From Shewanella profunda (GTDB lineage Bacteria; Pseudomonadota; Gammaproteobacteria; Enterobacterales; Shewanellaceae): 64,000 bases of DNA. Below the pieces are notes generated by a model. It was given only the letters and a program-made list of their open reading frames with translations. It did no database searches and was not told the origin of the DNA. The DNA lies in NCBI RefSeq assembly GCF_023283765.1, contig NZ_JAKILG010000003.1, positions 124,001 to 188,000 on the forward strand, written 5' to 3'. A program made the translations under genes and the position numbers. Shown here one piece after another: positions 36,973-45,530 of this stretch; positions within the stretch are counted from its first letter, which is position 1; each line of letters starts with the position of its first letter.

Positions 36973-36997
36973 AACGGAGCTTAATGGCTCCGTTTTT
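36973..36997 (+). terminator. Intercistronic terminator-like hairpin between fahA and maiA
   Basis: AACGGAGC (36973-36980), a 6-nt loop and GCTCCGTT (36987-36994) with TTTTT overlapping and following the stem. It sits inside an apparent two-gene operon, so it may make maiA expression partial. Confidence 0.7.
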
Positions 36998-37025
36998 ATA
37001 AGGACTTTTATAAGGATATAGTCAG

Positions 37026-37676
37026 ATGAAACTTTATGGTTATTGGCGTTCCAGTGCCGCCTATCGTGTTCGTATCGCCCTAAACCTTAAGGGCATTAGC
37101 GTTGAACAATTGTCGGTACACTTAGTGCGTGATGGTGGTGAGCAACATGCCGCGGCCTATAGCGCCCTCAATCCCCTGGAATTAGTCCCCACTTTAGTGG
37201 TGGGTGATGAAGAGGATAGCGATGCACTGTCTCAATCCTTAGCGATTATTGAGTATCTTGATGAGTTATATCCCAAAACAGCGCTATTGCCAGCCTCGGC
37301 ACTCGAGCGTGCCCATGTGCGCGCTATGGCGCTGACCATTGCCTGCGAAATCCATCCATTAAACAACTTGCGGGTATTGCAGTATTTAACGCAAACCTTA
37401 GGAGTAGATGAAGCCGCTAAAAATACTTGGTATCACCATTGGGTAGCGAGTGGCTTTGAGGCCTTAGAAACCCTGTTAGCTAGGCACAGTGGTCGTTACT
37501 GTTTTGGTAATGCCGTCACATTAGCCGACTTGTGTTTAGTACCGCAGGTGTATAACGCTCAGCGTTTTAATGTGGATTTAACGCCTTACCCCAATATCAT
37601 GCGCGTGTGGGCCGAGTGTAATCAACTTGCCGCTTTTGCAGATGCAGCACCCGAGTGTCAAGCGGATGCACTATAA
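37026..37676 (+). CDS. maiA: MaiA, maleylacetoacetate isomerase
   Basis: The 216-aa zeta-class glutathione transferase isomerises maleylacetoacetate to fumarylacetoacetate, the substrate of FahA. The zeta-class signature YWRSSAAYRVRIALNLKGI at the N-terminus holds the catalytic Ser pair, followed by LNPLELVPTLVV, SLAIIEYLDELYP and the C-terminal ADLCLVPQVYNAQRF. AAGGA lies 8 nt before the ATG. It pairs functionally with fahA just upstream. Confidence 0.96.
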   Translation: MKLYGYWRSSAAYRVRIALNLKGISVEQLSVHLVRDGGEQHAAAYSALNPLELVPTLVVGDEEDSDALSQSLAIIEYLDELYPKTALLPASALERAHVRAMALTIACEIHPLNNLRVLQYLTQTLGVDEAAKNTWYHHWVASGFEALETLLARHSGRYCFGNAVTLADLCLVPQVYNAQRFNVDLTPYPNIMRVWAECNQLAAFADAAPECQADAL

Positions 37677-37678
37677 GG

Positions 37679-38311
37679 ATGGACAGAGTCCCTAAACAAG
37701 ACGATAAAACCGTGCAGTTTGAACTTGAATTACAGACTCGCTTACTTGAATGGATAATCCAAGATAGTGAGCGGGTTAGGGCGCTTCAACTGGTTCAACG
37801 CTGCGCAGAGGTGTATTCAATACCACAATGGTGTCTCGCGGCGGGTTTTGTACGCAATCTCGTGTGGGATCGTTTGCATGGACGTGAGTCAAGTACACTC
37901 AATGATATTGACTTGATCTATTTTTGTCCCTTAGATACCCGCCCTGAGCGTGACAGGGAGATTGAAGCTTATTTATATAAACAGGCTGCCGATTTACCTT
38001 GGTCGGTAAAAAATCAGGCTCGTATGCAGCTTAAAAATCAAGATCCTTTCTATGTCTCCTGCTCTGATGCTATGACCTATTGGCCAGAGTTAGAAACTGC
38101 AGTCGGGGTGTGCTATCAAAAACATGCTGTTAATGCATGGAATGATAAAACACTAAATAGCGCTTTAGTATTGATTGCGCCTTTTGGGTTGCATTCTTTA
38201 TTTGAACTTAAACTGACAGCTAATCCCCGTAGGGCACTACCGATATTCAATCAAAGAGTCGCTGATAAAGCTTGGCTTATCCACTATCCTTTACTTAAAT
38301 TGATTCGTTAA
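37679..38311 (+). CDS. Nucleotidyltransferase-like DUF925 family protein
   Basis: About 210 aa. AAGFVRNLVWDRLHG followed by LNDIDLIYF fits the DUF925 / NTP_transf_6 nucleotidyltransferase fold, where the DxD-like DID would bind metal. The biological substrate is unknown. The start is uncertain: ATG 37679 is 2 bp after the maiA stop but its AAGG overlaps the start; GTG 37655 inside maiA is also open. Close spacing suggests it is co-transcribed with maiA. Confidence 0.75.
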   Translation: MDRVPKQDDKTVQFELELQTRLLEWIIQDSERVRALQLVQRCAEVYSIPQWCLAAGFVRNLVWDRLHGRESSTLNDIDLIYFCPLDTRPERDREIEAYLYKQAADLPWSVKNQARMQLKNQDPFYVSCSDAMTYWPELETAVGVCYQKHAVNAWNDKTLNSALVLIAPFGLHSLFELKLTANPRRALPIFNQRVADKAWLIHYPLLKLIR

Positions 38312-38680
38312 ACATCCTCTATTTTCTCGCTTTCATACCCCATCAAACTTTAACTTTTTAGCTTTCCGGTAAGCAATGTTGTTCATTTGGCCTAAAAATT
38401 AATGTAACAGGAATGTTGACGTTTGTTTTATCAATTAACCCTTAATGGGTGAATAAGTGATTGCTAATAAGTGTCGTAGCTCACAAAAAATAAAGAGGCA
38501 TTGTCGATAAATGTTTATATTTCGTGATGCAGATCCCAAGGGTTGTACCTATAAGTAGGTATTGGTTACTTGAGTTGATTTGGATCAATAAAATGGGCGC
38601 GTTTCTCTGGCAGTGTAAGCCTTAATTGTTAAGGATGTAATACAAAACAAAAACCTATGTTGTACATATGGAGAATGATG
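38312..38680. other. ompW upstream region
   Basis: This 369-bp gene-free stretch contains a perfect FNR/EtrA box at 38575-38588 and otherwise AT-rich promoter-like sequence. No ORF or RNA gene is evident. Confidence 0.5.
38575..38588. promoter_or_regulatory. FNR/EtrA box upstream of ompW
   Basis: TTGAT-TTGG-ATCAA is a perfect match to the FNR consensus TTGAT-N4-ATCAA, 93 bp before the ompW start codon. EtrA is the Shewanella FNR homologue. Confidence 0.75.
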
Positions 38681-39328
38681 ATGAATAAAAATACTGTTTC
38701 TGCCGTTATTGCTGCCACCCTTTTAGCTGCTGGTTTTTCTGCTTCAGTATCTGCTCACCAAGCGGGTGATATTATTATTCGTGCGGGTGTCGTAGTTGTT
38801 GCACCAAACGAGTCAAGTGACAATGTTTTAAATTTGGGTGAGTTCTCAGTCGATAACGACACTCAATTAGGCTTAAACTTTGGTTATATGCTGACTGATA
38901 ACTTTGGTATTGAACTATTAGCAGCAACTCCCTTTAGCCATAAAGTTTCACTACCAGCCACTGGTGAAATTGCCGAAACCAAACAATTACCACCAACCTT
39001 AGTGGCTCAATACTACTTTGGTAATTCTGAATCGGTTGTTCGCCCATATATTGGTGTCGGTATTAATTACACTAACTTCTATGACAGTGACTTTAATTCC
39101 CATGGTGAATCATTAGGTTTAAGTGATTTAAGTATGAGTAATTCATGGGGATTAGCTGCGCAGGTAGGTTTGGACTATCAAGTCAGCAAAAACTGGCTAG
39201 TTAACGCATCTATATGGTATGCAAAAATTAGCACAGACGTTAAATTCACCGCAGGAACTGAACGATACGAATTCGACACTGATATTGATCCATGGGTTTA
39301 TATGGTCAGCGTAGGTTACACTTTCTAA
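38681..39328 (+). CDS. ompW: OmpW-family outer-membrane beta-barrel protein
   Basis: The 215-aa protein has a signal peptide (cleavage expected after SVSA, before HQAGD), then an eight-strand barrel with the OmpW features IIRAGVVVVAPNESSDN, GYMLTDNFGIELLAATPFSHKV, PTLVAQYYFG, RPYIGVGINYTNFY, GLAAQVGLDYQVSKNWLVNASIWYAKI and a terminal Phe (VSVGYTF) for Bam insertion. ATG 38681 is chosen because GGAG (38670-38673) lies 7 nt upstream; three ATGs in a row precede it. OmpW forms a narrow hydrophobic channel. An FNR box and a downstream terminator frame it as a single gene. Confidence 0.93.
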   Translation: MNKNTVSAVIAATLLAAGFSASVSAHQAGDIIIRAGVVVVAPNESSDNVLNLGEFSVDNDTQLGLNFGYMLTDNFGIELLAATPFSHKVSLPATGEIAETKQLPPTLVAQYYFGNSESVVRPYIGVGINYTNFYDSDFNSHGESLGLSDLSMSNSWGLAAQVGLDYQVSKNWLVNASIWYAKISTDVKFTAGTERYEFDTDIDPWVYMVSVGYTF

Positions 39329-39344
39329 TAAATTAGCAATAAGT

Positions 39345-39369
39345 AAAAAGGAGCCAAAGGCTCCTTTTT
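39345..39369 (+). terminator. Terminator after ompW
   Basis: AAAAAGGAGCC (39345-39355), a 3-nt loop and GGCTCCTTTTT (39359-39369) form a perfect 11-bp stem with T-run, 17 bp after the ompW stop. Confidence 0.9.
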
Positions 39370-39400
39370 CGTTTTATCGTGATTAACGTTTTACATTGTA

Positions 39401-39430
39401 AAAAAGCCGAAGTTAATTCTTCGGCTTTTT
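39401..39430 (-). terminator. Terminator overlapping the stop codon of the SDR gene
   Basis: AAAAAGCCGAAG (39401-39412) and CTTCGGCTTTTT (39419-39430) form a 12-bp stem. On the minus strand the first arm lies inside the last codons (KKPKN) of the SDR gene and the TAA stop is in the loop. It can also act in the plus direction as a second ompW terminator. Confidence 0.85.
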
Positions 39431-40156
39431 GGCCTTCCAGTGGCGAGTGTTATAGATAAACTCGGGCAATAGCTTGGTTAACCAAGCCACAAGACGCCAA
39501 CGTTTCGTTACATAGACGCGTCGTTTCCCTTGTTGCATCGCCTTGATGATTTGCGCAGCGACCTGTGGCAAAGGCGCAAGCCACATGGCACTTTGCTGCA
39601 TTGCCGCCTTGTCGAGTAAACCGAGTTGGATATCGGTTATGGTAATAGGTAACTTTAGGCGCTGGGCGTGCATACTTAAACCTTCAAGGTAGTTTTGCCC
39701 AAATGCTTTTGAGGCATGATAGGCCACACTCGGTCCGCCGCGCAGGCCCGCAATAGAGTTAATTGCCGCAAGTTGTCCATAACCTTGCTCACGAAATAGT
39801 CTAAAGGCTGTATTGCAGATCGCGGCAAAACCGCGCACATTCACGTCGATAATATCTTGTTCAGGTAGCCAAGGCAGCTCGGGATCGTAGCTGTTGAGGC
39901 CTGTATTCACTAAGACTAAGTGCGCGCCTCCTAGGCTTTGCCAAACACTTTCAAGTTGACTAATAATGGCTTGTGGCTGTTCTATCTGCAGCGCAAATAC
40001 TTGTACTTTTGTGGGCAGGGATGAGGCAAACTCACGCAGTGATTCAGGATCTTGAGCAAATAAGGCTAATTCAACCTGTTGTTCTGCCAATTGCTTTGCA
40101 AGTTCACGGCTCAAAAGTGAGCTCGCGCCAACAATGATTGCAGTTGCTTGGGTCAT
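39413..40156 (-). CDS. Short-chain dehydrogenase/reductase
   Basis: The 247-aa classical-type SDR has the cofactor motif IIVGASSLLSRELAKQL (GxxxxxSR variant of TGxxxGxG), LVNTGLN (NAG-like), the catalytic Ser in AAINSIAGLRG, and YHASKAF with Tyr-x-x-x-Lys. It reduces an unknown carbonyl or alcohol substrate. A short basic tail (RHWKAKKPKN) ends the protein. It is divergent from the ybaY-metA pair and convergent with ompW. Confidence 0.88.
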   Translation of the reverse strand: MTQATAIIVGASSLLSRELAKQLAEQQVELALFAQDPESLREFASSLPTKVQVFALQIEQPQAIISQLESVWQSLGGAHLVLVNTGLNSYDPELPWLPEQDIIDVNVRGFAAICNTAFRLFREQGYGQLAAINSIAGLRGGPSVAYHASKAFGQNYLEGLSMHAQRLKLPITITDIQLGLLDKAAMQQSAMWLAPLPQVAAQIIKAMQQGKRRVYVTKRWRLVAWLTKLLPEFIYNTRHWKAKKPKN

Positions 40157-40225
40157 AGAGTTATCGACAACGAAATGGTGGCTTATGATAGGAAGATATG
40201 TTCATCAAGACAAGATTTATAGCAT

Positions 40226-40249
40226 GGACATGTGGACATCTAGAAGTCT
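40226..40249. promoter_or_regulatory. Three tandem MetJ-box-like octamers upstream of ybaY-metA
   Basis: GGACATGT (40226-40233), GGACATCT (40234-40241) and AGAAGTCT (40242-40249) are contiguous 8-bp units resembling AGACGTCT (5, 6 and 7 of 8 matches). MetJ binds two or more adjacent units. They lie 25 bp before the ybaY start and 525 bp before metA. Confidence 0.65.
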
Positions 40250-40273
40250 TTATGTATGATTAGGAGAAACGTA

Positions 40274-40708
40274 ATGAGTCAATGGCTAAAGTTAAGTGCA
40301 CTGAGATTGATGGCGCAGAGATTAACTGCAATAACATTAATCGCGGTAACGGGTTTATTGGCGGGTTGTGCAGCACCCAATGCGATTGTCGAAATCAAGG
40401 GTGAGGCTATTTACCGTGAGCGTATTGCACTGCCCCCAGAAGCAAAATTAATCGTCCAATTACTCGATGTATCCAAAATGGATGTTCCAGCCATAGTGAT
40501 TGCTGAACGGGTTAAACAAGGTGCAGGTACTCCGACACCTTTTCGTTTTGTTATTGGACGAGATCAGTTTGAGCAAGGACATACCTATGCGATAGGTGCA
40601 CGGATAATGCTCGAAGATAAGTTACTGTTTATTAATACTCAAGCCTATCATGTCGATCTCAATTCAACTGAGCCAATGACTATAATGCTTGAGAAAATCG
40701 GCGAGTGA
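40274..40708 (+). CDS. YbaY-family lipoprotein
   Basis: The 144-aa protein has a long lipoprotein signal peptide (LTAITLIAVTGLLAGC, lipidated Cys after LLAG) and a small beta-rich YbaY-like domain (IVEIKGEAIYRERIALPPEAKLIVQLLDVS, PTPFRFVIGRDQFEQGHTYAIGARI). Function is not established. Start ATG 40274 has AGGAG (40262-40266) 7 nt upstream. metA starts 66 bp after the stop, and MetJ-like boxes precede ybaY, so it may be part of a methionine-controlled operon. Confidence 0.82.
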   Translation: MSQWLKLSALRLMAQRLTAITLIAVTGLLAGCAAPNAIVEIKGEAIYRERIALPPEAKLIVQLLDVSKMDVPAIVIAERVKQGAGTPTPFRFVIGRDQFEQGHTYAIGARIMLEDKLLFINTQAYHVDLNSTEPMTIMLEKIGE

Positions 40709-40732
40709 TTTGCTGCAAATATAGATAGCAGA

Positions 40733-40772
40733 CGCGCCGAATCCGTTGGTATTTACGAACAGAAGAGGCGCG
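40733..40772 (+). promoter_or_regulatory. Hairpin sequestering part of the metA ribosome-binding site
   Basis: CGCGCC (40733-40738) is the inverse complement of GGCGCG (40767-40772). The second arm includes the GG of the metA Shine-Dalgarno AAGAGG (40763-40768), two bases before ATG. It could lower metA translation when formed. Confidence 0.4.
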
Positions 40773-40774
40773 GT

Positions 40775-41716
40775 ATGCCGGTAAAAATTCCAGATCATTT
40801 ACCCGCGGCAGGGGTTTTAGAATCAGAAAATATTTTCGTTATGTCCGAAACTCGGGCGGCGAATCAGGATATCAGACCGATGAAGGTGCTGATTTTAAAC
40901 CTGATGCCGAACAAAATCGAGACAGAAACCCAGCTATTACGTTTACTCGGCAACACGCCCTTGCAGGTCGATGTGGATTTGCTGCGCATTCACGATAAAG
41001 AATCTAAACACACTTCAATAGATCACATGAATACCTTCTACCGAGACTTTGAGGATGTGCGCCACAAAAATTACGATGGCCTTATCATTACTGGTGCCCC
41101 GCTGGGGCAAATTGATTTTGAAGAGGTGGTCTATTGGGATCATATCCGTGAAATTATCGACTGGTCCCAAGAGCATGTCACCTCAGTGCTGTTTTTATGT
41201 TGGGCGGCCCATGCGGGTTTATATCATCTCTATGGTTTAAATCGAAAAATATTACAACAGAAGCGTTCTGGCGTATTTGTGCATCGCCGCACTTGCCAGC
41301 ATTTTCCGTTGTTACGCGGTTTTGATGATGAGTTTTTTGCACCCCATTCCCGCTTTGCCGAGATGGATGTACAAGAAATTAGACAGCATCCACAACTGCA
41401 AGTGTTAGCCGAATCCGCTGAAGCCGGTGCCTATTTGGTCTTAAGTCGCAATAACCGCAACTTGTTTGTGATGGGGCATCCTGAATATCAAAAATCGACC
41501 TTAAATGATGAATATCATAGAGATTTAGCACAAGGCTTAAATCCGGATGTGCCACAAAACTATTATCGAAATAATGACCCTGAAGCCGAAGCCATTGCCC
41601 GCTGGCACAGCCACGGTAGTTTACTGGTGAGCAATTGGCTCAATTATTACGTTTACCAGTTAACACCTTATGATTTGAGTGATATGACGGCCATGACACC
41701 CTGGGAATCGCGTTAA
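40775..41716 (+). CDS. metA: MetA, homoserine O-succinyltransferase
   Basis: The 313-aa enzyme acylates homoserine to begin methionine synthesis. Features: [23 protein letters not shown] at the N-terminus, [48 protein letters not shown], the nucleophile [15 protein letters not shown], and [13 protein letters not shown]. The ELARGLNP-type end is [14 protein letters not shown]. Succinyl versus acetyl specificity cannot be settled by eye; proteobacterial homologues usually use succinyl-CoA. It follows ybaY in the same direction, downstream of MetJ-like boxes. Confidence 0.95.
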   Translation: MPVKIPDHLPAAGVLESENIFVMSETRAANQDIRPMKVLILNLMPNKIETETQLLRLLGNTPLQVDVDLLRIHDKESKHTSIDHMNTFYRDFEDVRHKNYDGLIITGAPLGQIDFEEVVYWDHIREIIDWSQEHVTSVLFLCWAAHAGLYHLYGLNRKILQQKRSGVFVHRRTCQHFPLLRGFDDEFFAPHSRFAEMDVQEIRQHPQLQVLAESAEAGAYLVLSRNNRNLFVMGHPEYQKSTLNDEYHRDLAQGLNPDVPQNYYRNNDPEAEAIARWHSHGSLLVSNWLNYYVYQLTPYDLSDMTAMTPWESR

Positions 41717-41821
41717 ATCACGGGATTAAGTTCTGTCAGGATATCGCGCTTGGTGCTGCTGCAGTGGTCTTATTGATTGAATGCACCAAGCGCTCAGTGG
41801 AATAGTGGTTATTTGTAAATC

Positions 41822-43468
41822 CTATAATTTAAATTGCGTCACCAATTTATCTAGGTGAACCGATAGCTTTTGTAAGTTCGCGCTGGATGCTGTCAACTCG
41901 TCGGCAATCTCCGAGGTTTCTGTGGTTAATTGATTGATATCTTCGACATTACGGCTTATTTCGGTCACAACCATAGATTGTTCCTCTGTTGCGGTGGCGA
42001 CTTGAATGTTCATATCGCTGATTTGGCTAATATGTGAAGTTATCAGTGCTAACGAATCATTAGCATCATCCGCTTGTTTTACCACCATGTCGCTTTGTTC
42101 ATGACCACGTTTGATCGCTGTAACTGTTTTGGATGATTGCTCTTGCAGCTTATCGATCATGATTTGAATTTCATTCGTTGATGATGCTGAACGGCTGGCA
42201 AGGTTTCGCACTTCATCCGCCACGACGGCAAAACCTCGTCCTGTCTCGCCAGCACGGGCTGCTTCAATGGCAGCGTTGAGTGCTAACAAGTTGGTTTGTT
42301 CGGAAATACTTCGAATAGTATCTAAAATACTGCCGATCGAATTTGTTTGCGTTGCCAGTGAGGCAATATCAGTGCTGATATGTTGAATTTCGATTGACAA
42401 GGTGCTGACACTCTGGCGAGCTTTGGCAACGACACTGGCTCCATTATGCGCTTGATTATCGGCTTCTTTAGCGGCATTAGCAGCTTGGGTTGCGTTATCA
42501 GCAATGTTTTCCACTGTGGTGCCCATCTCATGGATTGCAGTCGCGATTTGTGTGGTGCGATCTCGCTCGTTAATACAGTTTTTGAGGGTTGCCTGAGCTT
42601 TGCCCGCCACATCATTTGCCGTATGGGCGAGTTGGCGAGAGTTGTCTGCCACAGCTTCAATAACGCTGCGTATCTTCACCACAAACTGGTTAAAGTGCAG
42701 TGCAATATCGCTGAGTTCGTCTTGCCCTTTTAGGCCAAGCATATTATGTAAATCAAGTTGATCACTGGCTGAAGAAATATGTTGTTGTAAAAGAGCCACG
42801 CGAAGTCGTAGGCGACGTAACATAATGAAGCCTAGAAGAAGGGAAATGCTCAAACCTATTGCCAATACAGCGAACATTTCTATACGTGTAACTTGATAGT
42901 TTTGCTGGCTTTCTACGAAGCTGGCGTTACCTTGTTGAAGCAATGTGTCAAGAATTGAATCGGTACTTTTTCTCATTATGCTGTAACTAGCCGCAAATTG
43001 GTTGCGATAGATTTCCTGCGATTTTTCCACATCACCATTTTCCATGGCCGAAAGCATAGGAGCTAGCTCATCGTTTTTGACTTTCTCAAAGAGATCGATC
43101 AATTTTTGTACTTCGTCACGAGTATTCGGATTTACTTGAGCATCACGCGCAGATTTTAATGCCGCATCCATTTCCGGAATGTCCTCAGTGCGGGTTTCAT
43201 TTACCCGGGTTAATACCCCCTTTTTATCCTTCATTGTCGGTATTTCTTGCAAGATAATAATATCAATGCCCACTCGCATTCGAGGAATTCGAGAAGCGAC
43301 TTCAGCCATCGACCTTAGTGGTGTAATGGTATTTTCGGCGAGTTTTTTAGTCTGGGTTTGCATACCAAATAAGCCTTGAATGGCTGTTAAGCAGATTAAG
43401 ATAAGAGCAATACAGGGTATAGCAATGACCCCGATAAACTGGGTCTTAAGCGTCATCTTATTTAGCAT
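41822..43468 (-). CDS. Methyl-accepting chemotaxis protein with 4HB sensor
   Basis: The 548-aa receptor has a first transmembrane helix (residues about 10-32), a periplasmic four-helix-bundle (4HB_MCP) ligand domain, a second helix near residues 190-215, a HAMP segment, and the long cytoplasmic signalling coiled coil with the hairpin tip [39 protein letters not shown]. The ligand is unknown. No CheR-binding pentapeptide ends the protein (it ends VTQFKL). AGGAAGGAAG precedes the ATG. It sits between metA and the branched-chain operon; I recall these being neighbours in S. oneidensis, so the receptor may be an insertion. Confidence 0.93.
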   Translation of the reverse strand: MLNKMTLKTQFIGVIAIPCIALILICLTAIQGLFGMQTQTKKLAENTITPLRSMAEVASRIPRMRVGIDIIILQEIPTMKDKKGVLTRVNETRTEDIPEMDAALKSARDAQVNPNTRDEVQKLIDLFEKVKNDELAPMLSAMENGDVEKSQEIYRNQFAASYSIMRKSTDSILDTLLQQGNASFVESQQNYQVTRIEMFAVLAIGLSISLLLGFIMLRRLRLRVALLQQHISSASDQLDLHNMLGLKGQDELSDIALHFNQFVVKIRSVIEAVADNSRQLAHTANDVAGKAQATLKNCINERDRTTQIATAIHEMGTTVENIADNATQAANAAKEADNQAHNGASVVAKARQSVSTLSIEIQHISTDIASLATQTNSIGSILDTIRSISEQTNLLALNAAIEAARAGETGRGFAVVADEVRNLASRSASSTNEIQIMIDKLQEQSSKTVTAIKRGHEQSDMVVKQADDANDSLALITSHISQISDMNIQVATATEEQSMVVTEISRNVEDINQLTTETSEIADELTASSANLQKLSVHLDKLVTQFKL

Positions 43469-44071
43469 GTCTTCCTTCCTACTTTTATTTAAAGGCTATT
43501 TGATTTGGTATATACAGTTAAATAATAGGGCACTATAAAATTGAATTAATTATTTGAATTCATGTTCGGTAGTCTCAAACTTCAATACTTTGTTAATTGA
43601 GTTCCAGTGGGGGTGTTCTGGATTTATTTGAACAGAACAGTAAAAGTTTTGAGCTGCAAAATTGAGCATAGTGGTTTTATAGGCCGCAACCAAATCTTGC
43701 TGGTTAAGTATAAGCCTTCTGTTCACTTAGGTTGGTTTTGGCGCAAAAAAACTTGGTATTTTCGCGGATGACCTCCAAACCTTATTTTTAGCTGCTTATT
43801 GATCTAACAAAAGTGGACGATACCAGTGCGAACAGCTGACTAAATGAGTGTTCCTAATTACCCTGCAGCAACCATGGTAGCCGAACTCAATAAGCTGCTC
43901 CTTCGTGCTACGGATGGATTTATGCGTGTCTGCGTTTGAGGTTGGTTTAGGTGCCTACTATTCTGAACCGCTATTTAGCATATATAGCATTTCTCCTTGC
44001 TAATCGACTTGCCGGATTAGCTCCACTCGCTGCGCTAGATGCAGCTAATACGAAATGTAGCTGTAAATCCT

Positions 44072-44089
44072 TACTGACAATTTTCACCC
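44072..44089. promoter_or_regulatory. TyrR-like box upstream of the branched-chain operon
   Basis: TGTAAA-TCCTTA-CTGACA matches the TyrR consensus at ten of twelve fixed positions, 135 bp before atoB. Confidence 0.45.
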
Positions 44090-44090
44090 G

Positions 44091-44169
44091 ATAAAATCGA
44101 CACATTAGACCAAGGAATACTTGCTTTACGTTCGCGTAAACGTCAGAGTGGTTTTATTGTCGATTTTAT
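44091..44169. repeat. Inverted repeat flanking the LiuR-like site
   Basis: ATAAAATCGACA (44091-44102) and TGTCGATTTTAT (44158-44169) are perfect inverse complements 55 bp apart. The LiuR-like palindrome lies between them. They may be two half-sites of a separate operator or the stem of a leader RNA. Confidence 0.6.
44125..44140. promoter_or_regulatory. LiuR-like palindrome upstream of the branched-chain operon
   Basis: TTTACG-TTCG-CGTAAA is a perfect 6-bp-arm palindrome differing in one spacer base from the tyrR-upstream site. LiuR (MerR family) is known to control leucine/isovalerate and related catabolic genes in gammaproteobacteria; the assignment here is by resemblance. Confidence 0.65.
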
Positions 44170-44223
44170 TAAACGTCCCGAGGCTAGTACTAGGTCTCGT
44201 GGTCAATTTAGGTTGGAGCCTGC

Positions 44224-45414
44224 ATGAGTACTGAACCGTTAAATCAAGATATCGTTATCGTTGCCGCTAAACGCACCCCAATGGGCGGGTTTCAAGGCAG
44301 TTTGTCATCCGTTGCATCACCGACTTTAGCCGCGACAGCGATTAAAGGTTTGTTAGCCGATACCCAATTGGCGGGTGAACAAGTCGATGAAGTCTTGATG
44401 GGCTGCGTATTACCCGCAGGTTTAGGTCAAGCGCCTGCACGTCAGGCCACTTTAGGCGCTGGATTGCCCTTATCCGTTGGTGCGACCACAGTCAATAAAG
44501 TCTGTGGCTCAGGCATGAAGACGGTAATGTTAGCCCATGATTTGATTAAAGCGGGCAGTGCAAAAGTGGTGATTGCGGGTGGCATGGAAAGCATGAGCCA
44601 AGCGCCGTATCTATTGGATAAAGCCCGCGGCGGCATGCGTATGGGCCACGGCAAAGTGCTCGACCATATGTTTTTAGACGGTCTTGAAGATGCTTATACT
44701 GGCGGGGCTATGGGAACTTTCGCCCAGAAAACCGCCGATGAATTTGGTATCACCCGCGAGCAGATGGACGCCTTTGCGCTAAGTTCGCTCGAAAAAGCCA
44801 ATGCCGCGATTAACTCGGGGGCCTTTAAGGCCGAAATTACGCCTGTCATTGTGAGTGATCGTCGCGGTGATGTGACTATCGATACCGACGAGCAACCCGG
44901 TAATGCCCGCCCTGAAAAAATTCCTACGCTGCGCCCAGCTTTTACCAAAGATGGCACTATCACAGCGGCCAACTCTAGCTCTATTTCCGATGGCGCAGCG
45001 GCATTGATGCTGACCTCGCGCGGCGAGGCTGAGCGTTTAGGCTTAACAGTATTAGCCACCATTAAAGGCCACACGACCCACGCCCAAGAGCCTTCACTCT
45101 TTACCACTGCACCGGTTGGCGCTATGGCGAAATTACTCGCTAATATAGGTTGGTCAACGGATGAAGTCGATTTATTCGAAATCAACGAAGCCTTCGCCAT
45201 GGTGACTATGCTTGCCGTGTCTGAGCTCGGTTTAGATGTGGCTAAGGTTAACGTCAATGGTGGCGCCTGTGCCTTAGGTCATCCGATTGGCTGCTCGGGT
45301 TCACGTTTGCTGGTGACCTTAATTCATGCTTTAAAAGCCCGCGGCCTTAAACGCGGTGTTGCCTCGCTGTGTATCGGCGGCGGTGAAGCGACGGCGATGG
45401 CCATCGAGGTCTAA
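44224..45414 (+). CDS. Acetyl-CoA C-acyltransferase (thiolase)
   Basis: The 396-aa thiolase cleaves 2-methylacetoacetyl-CoA or acetoacetyl-CoA. The catalytic Cys is in [17 protein letters not shown], the catalytic His region is [16 protein letters not shown], and the C-terminal Cys is in [16 protein letters not shown]. It is the first gene of a seven-gene operon for valine and isoleucine catabolism; position suggests isoleucine-derived 2-methylacetoacetyl-CoA as a substrate. AtoB is the commonly used name for this homologue. TTGGAG precedes the ATG. Confidence 0.9.
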   Translation: MSTEPLNQDIVIVAAKRTPMGGFQGSLSSVASPTLAATAIKGLLADTQLAGEQVDEVLMGCVLPAGLGQAPARQATLGAGLPLSVGATTVNKVCGSGMKTVMLAHDLIKAGSAKVVIAGGMESMSQAPYLLDKARGGMRMGHGKVLDHMFLDGLEDAYTGGAMGTFAQKTADEFGITREQMDAFALSSLEKANAAINSGAFKAEITPVIVSDRRGDVTIDTDEQPGNARPEKIPTLRPAFTKDGTITAANSSSISDGAAALMLTSRGEAERLGLTVLATIKGHTTHAQEPSLFTTAPVGAMAKLLANIGWSTDEVDLFEINEAFAMVTMLAVSELGLDVAKVNVNGGACALGHPIGCSGSRLLVTLIHALKARGLKRGVASLCIGGGEATAMAIEV

Positions 45415-45530
45415 TCGCTAACGTTTTAGTTAAATCAACAAGACGGGGCTGGCAAGGGCAATCACTTCCCTTGAGGATAATCATAATATCGCACCGCCAG
45501 CCCATCACTCTACAAGGAAAGGATTGCAAC

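Larger units (their letters stand above)
43469..44223. other. Gene-free 755-bp region before the branched-chain degradation operon
   Basis: The left part is AT-rich and holds the MCP promoter. The middle (about 43780-44050) looks like degraded sequence without an open frame. The right 150 bp carries a TyrR-like box (44072-44089), a 12-bp inverted repeat (44091-44102 / 44158-44169) and a LiuR-like palindrome (44125-44140) before atoB. Confidence 0.6.

Noticed and set aside
40727..40734. Possible MetJ box (AGACGC) close to metA
   Set aside because: It is only a partial single unit; MetJ requires at least two adjacent octamers, which are found upstream of ybaY instead.
44694..45257. 187-aa minus-strand open frame
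   Set aside because: It is a shadow of the thiolase gene, with low-complexity Ser/Ala-rich composition typical of reverse-frame translation.
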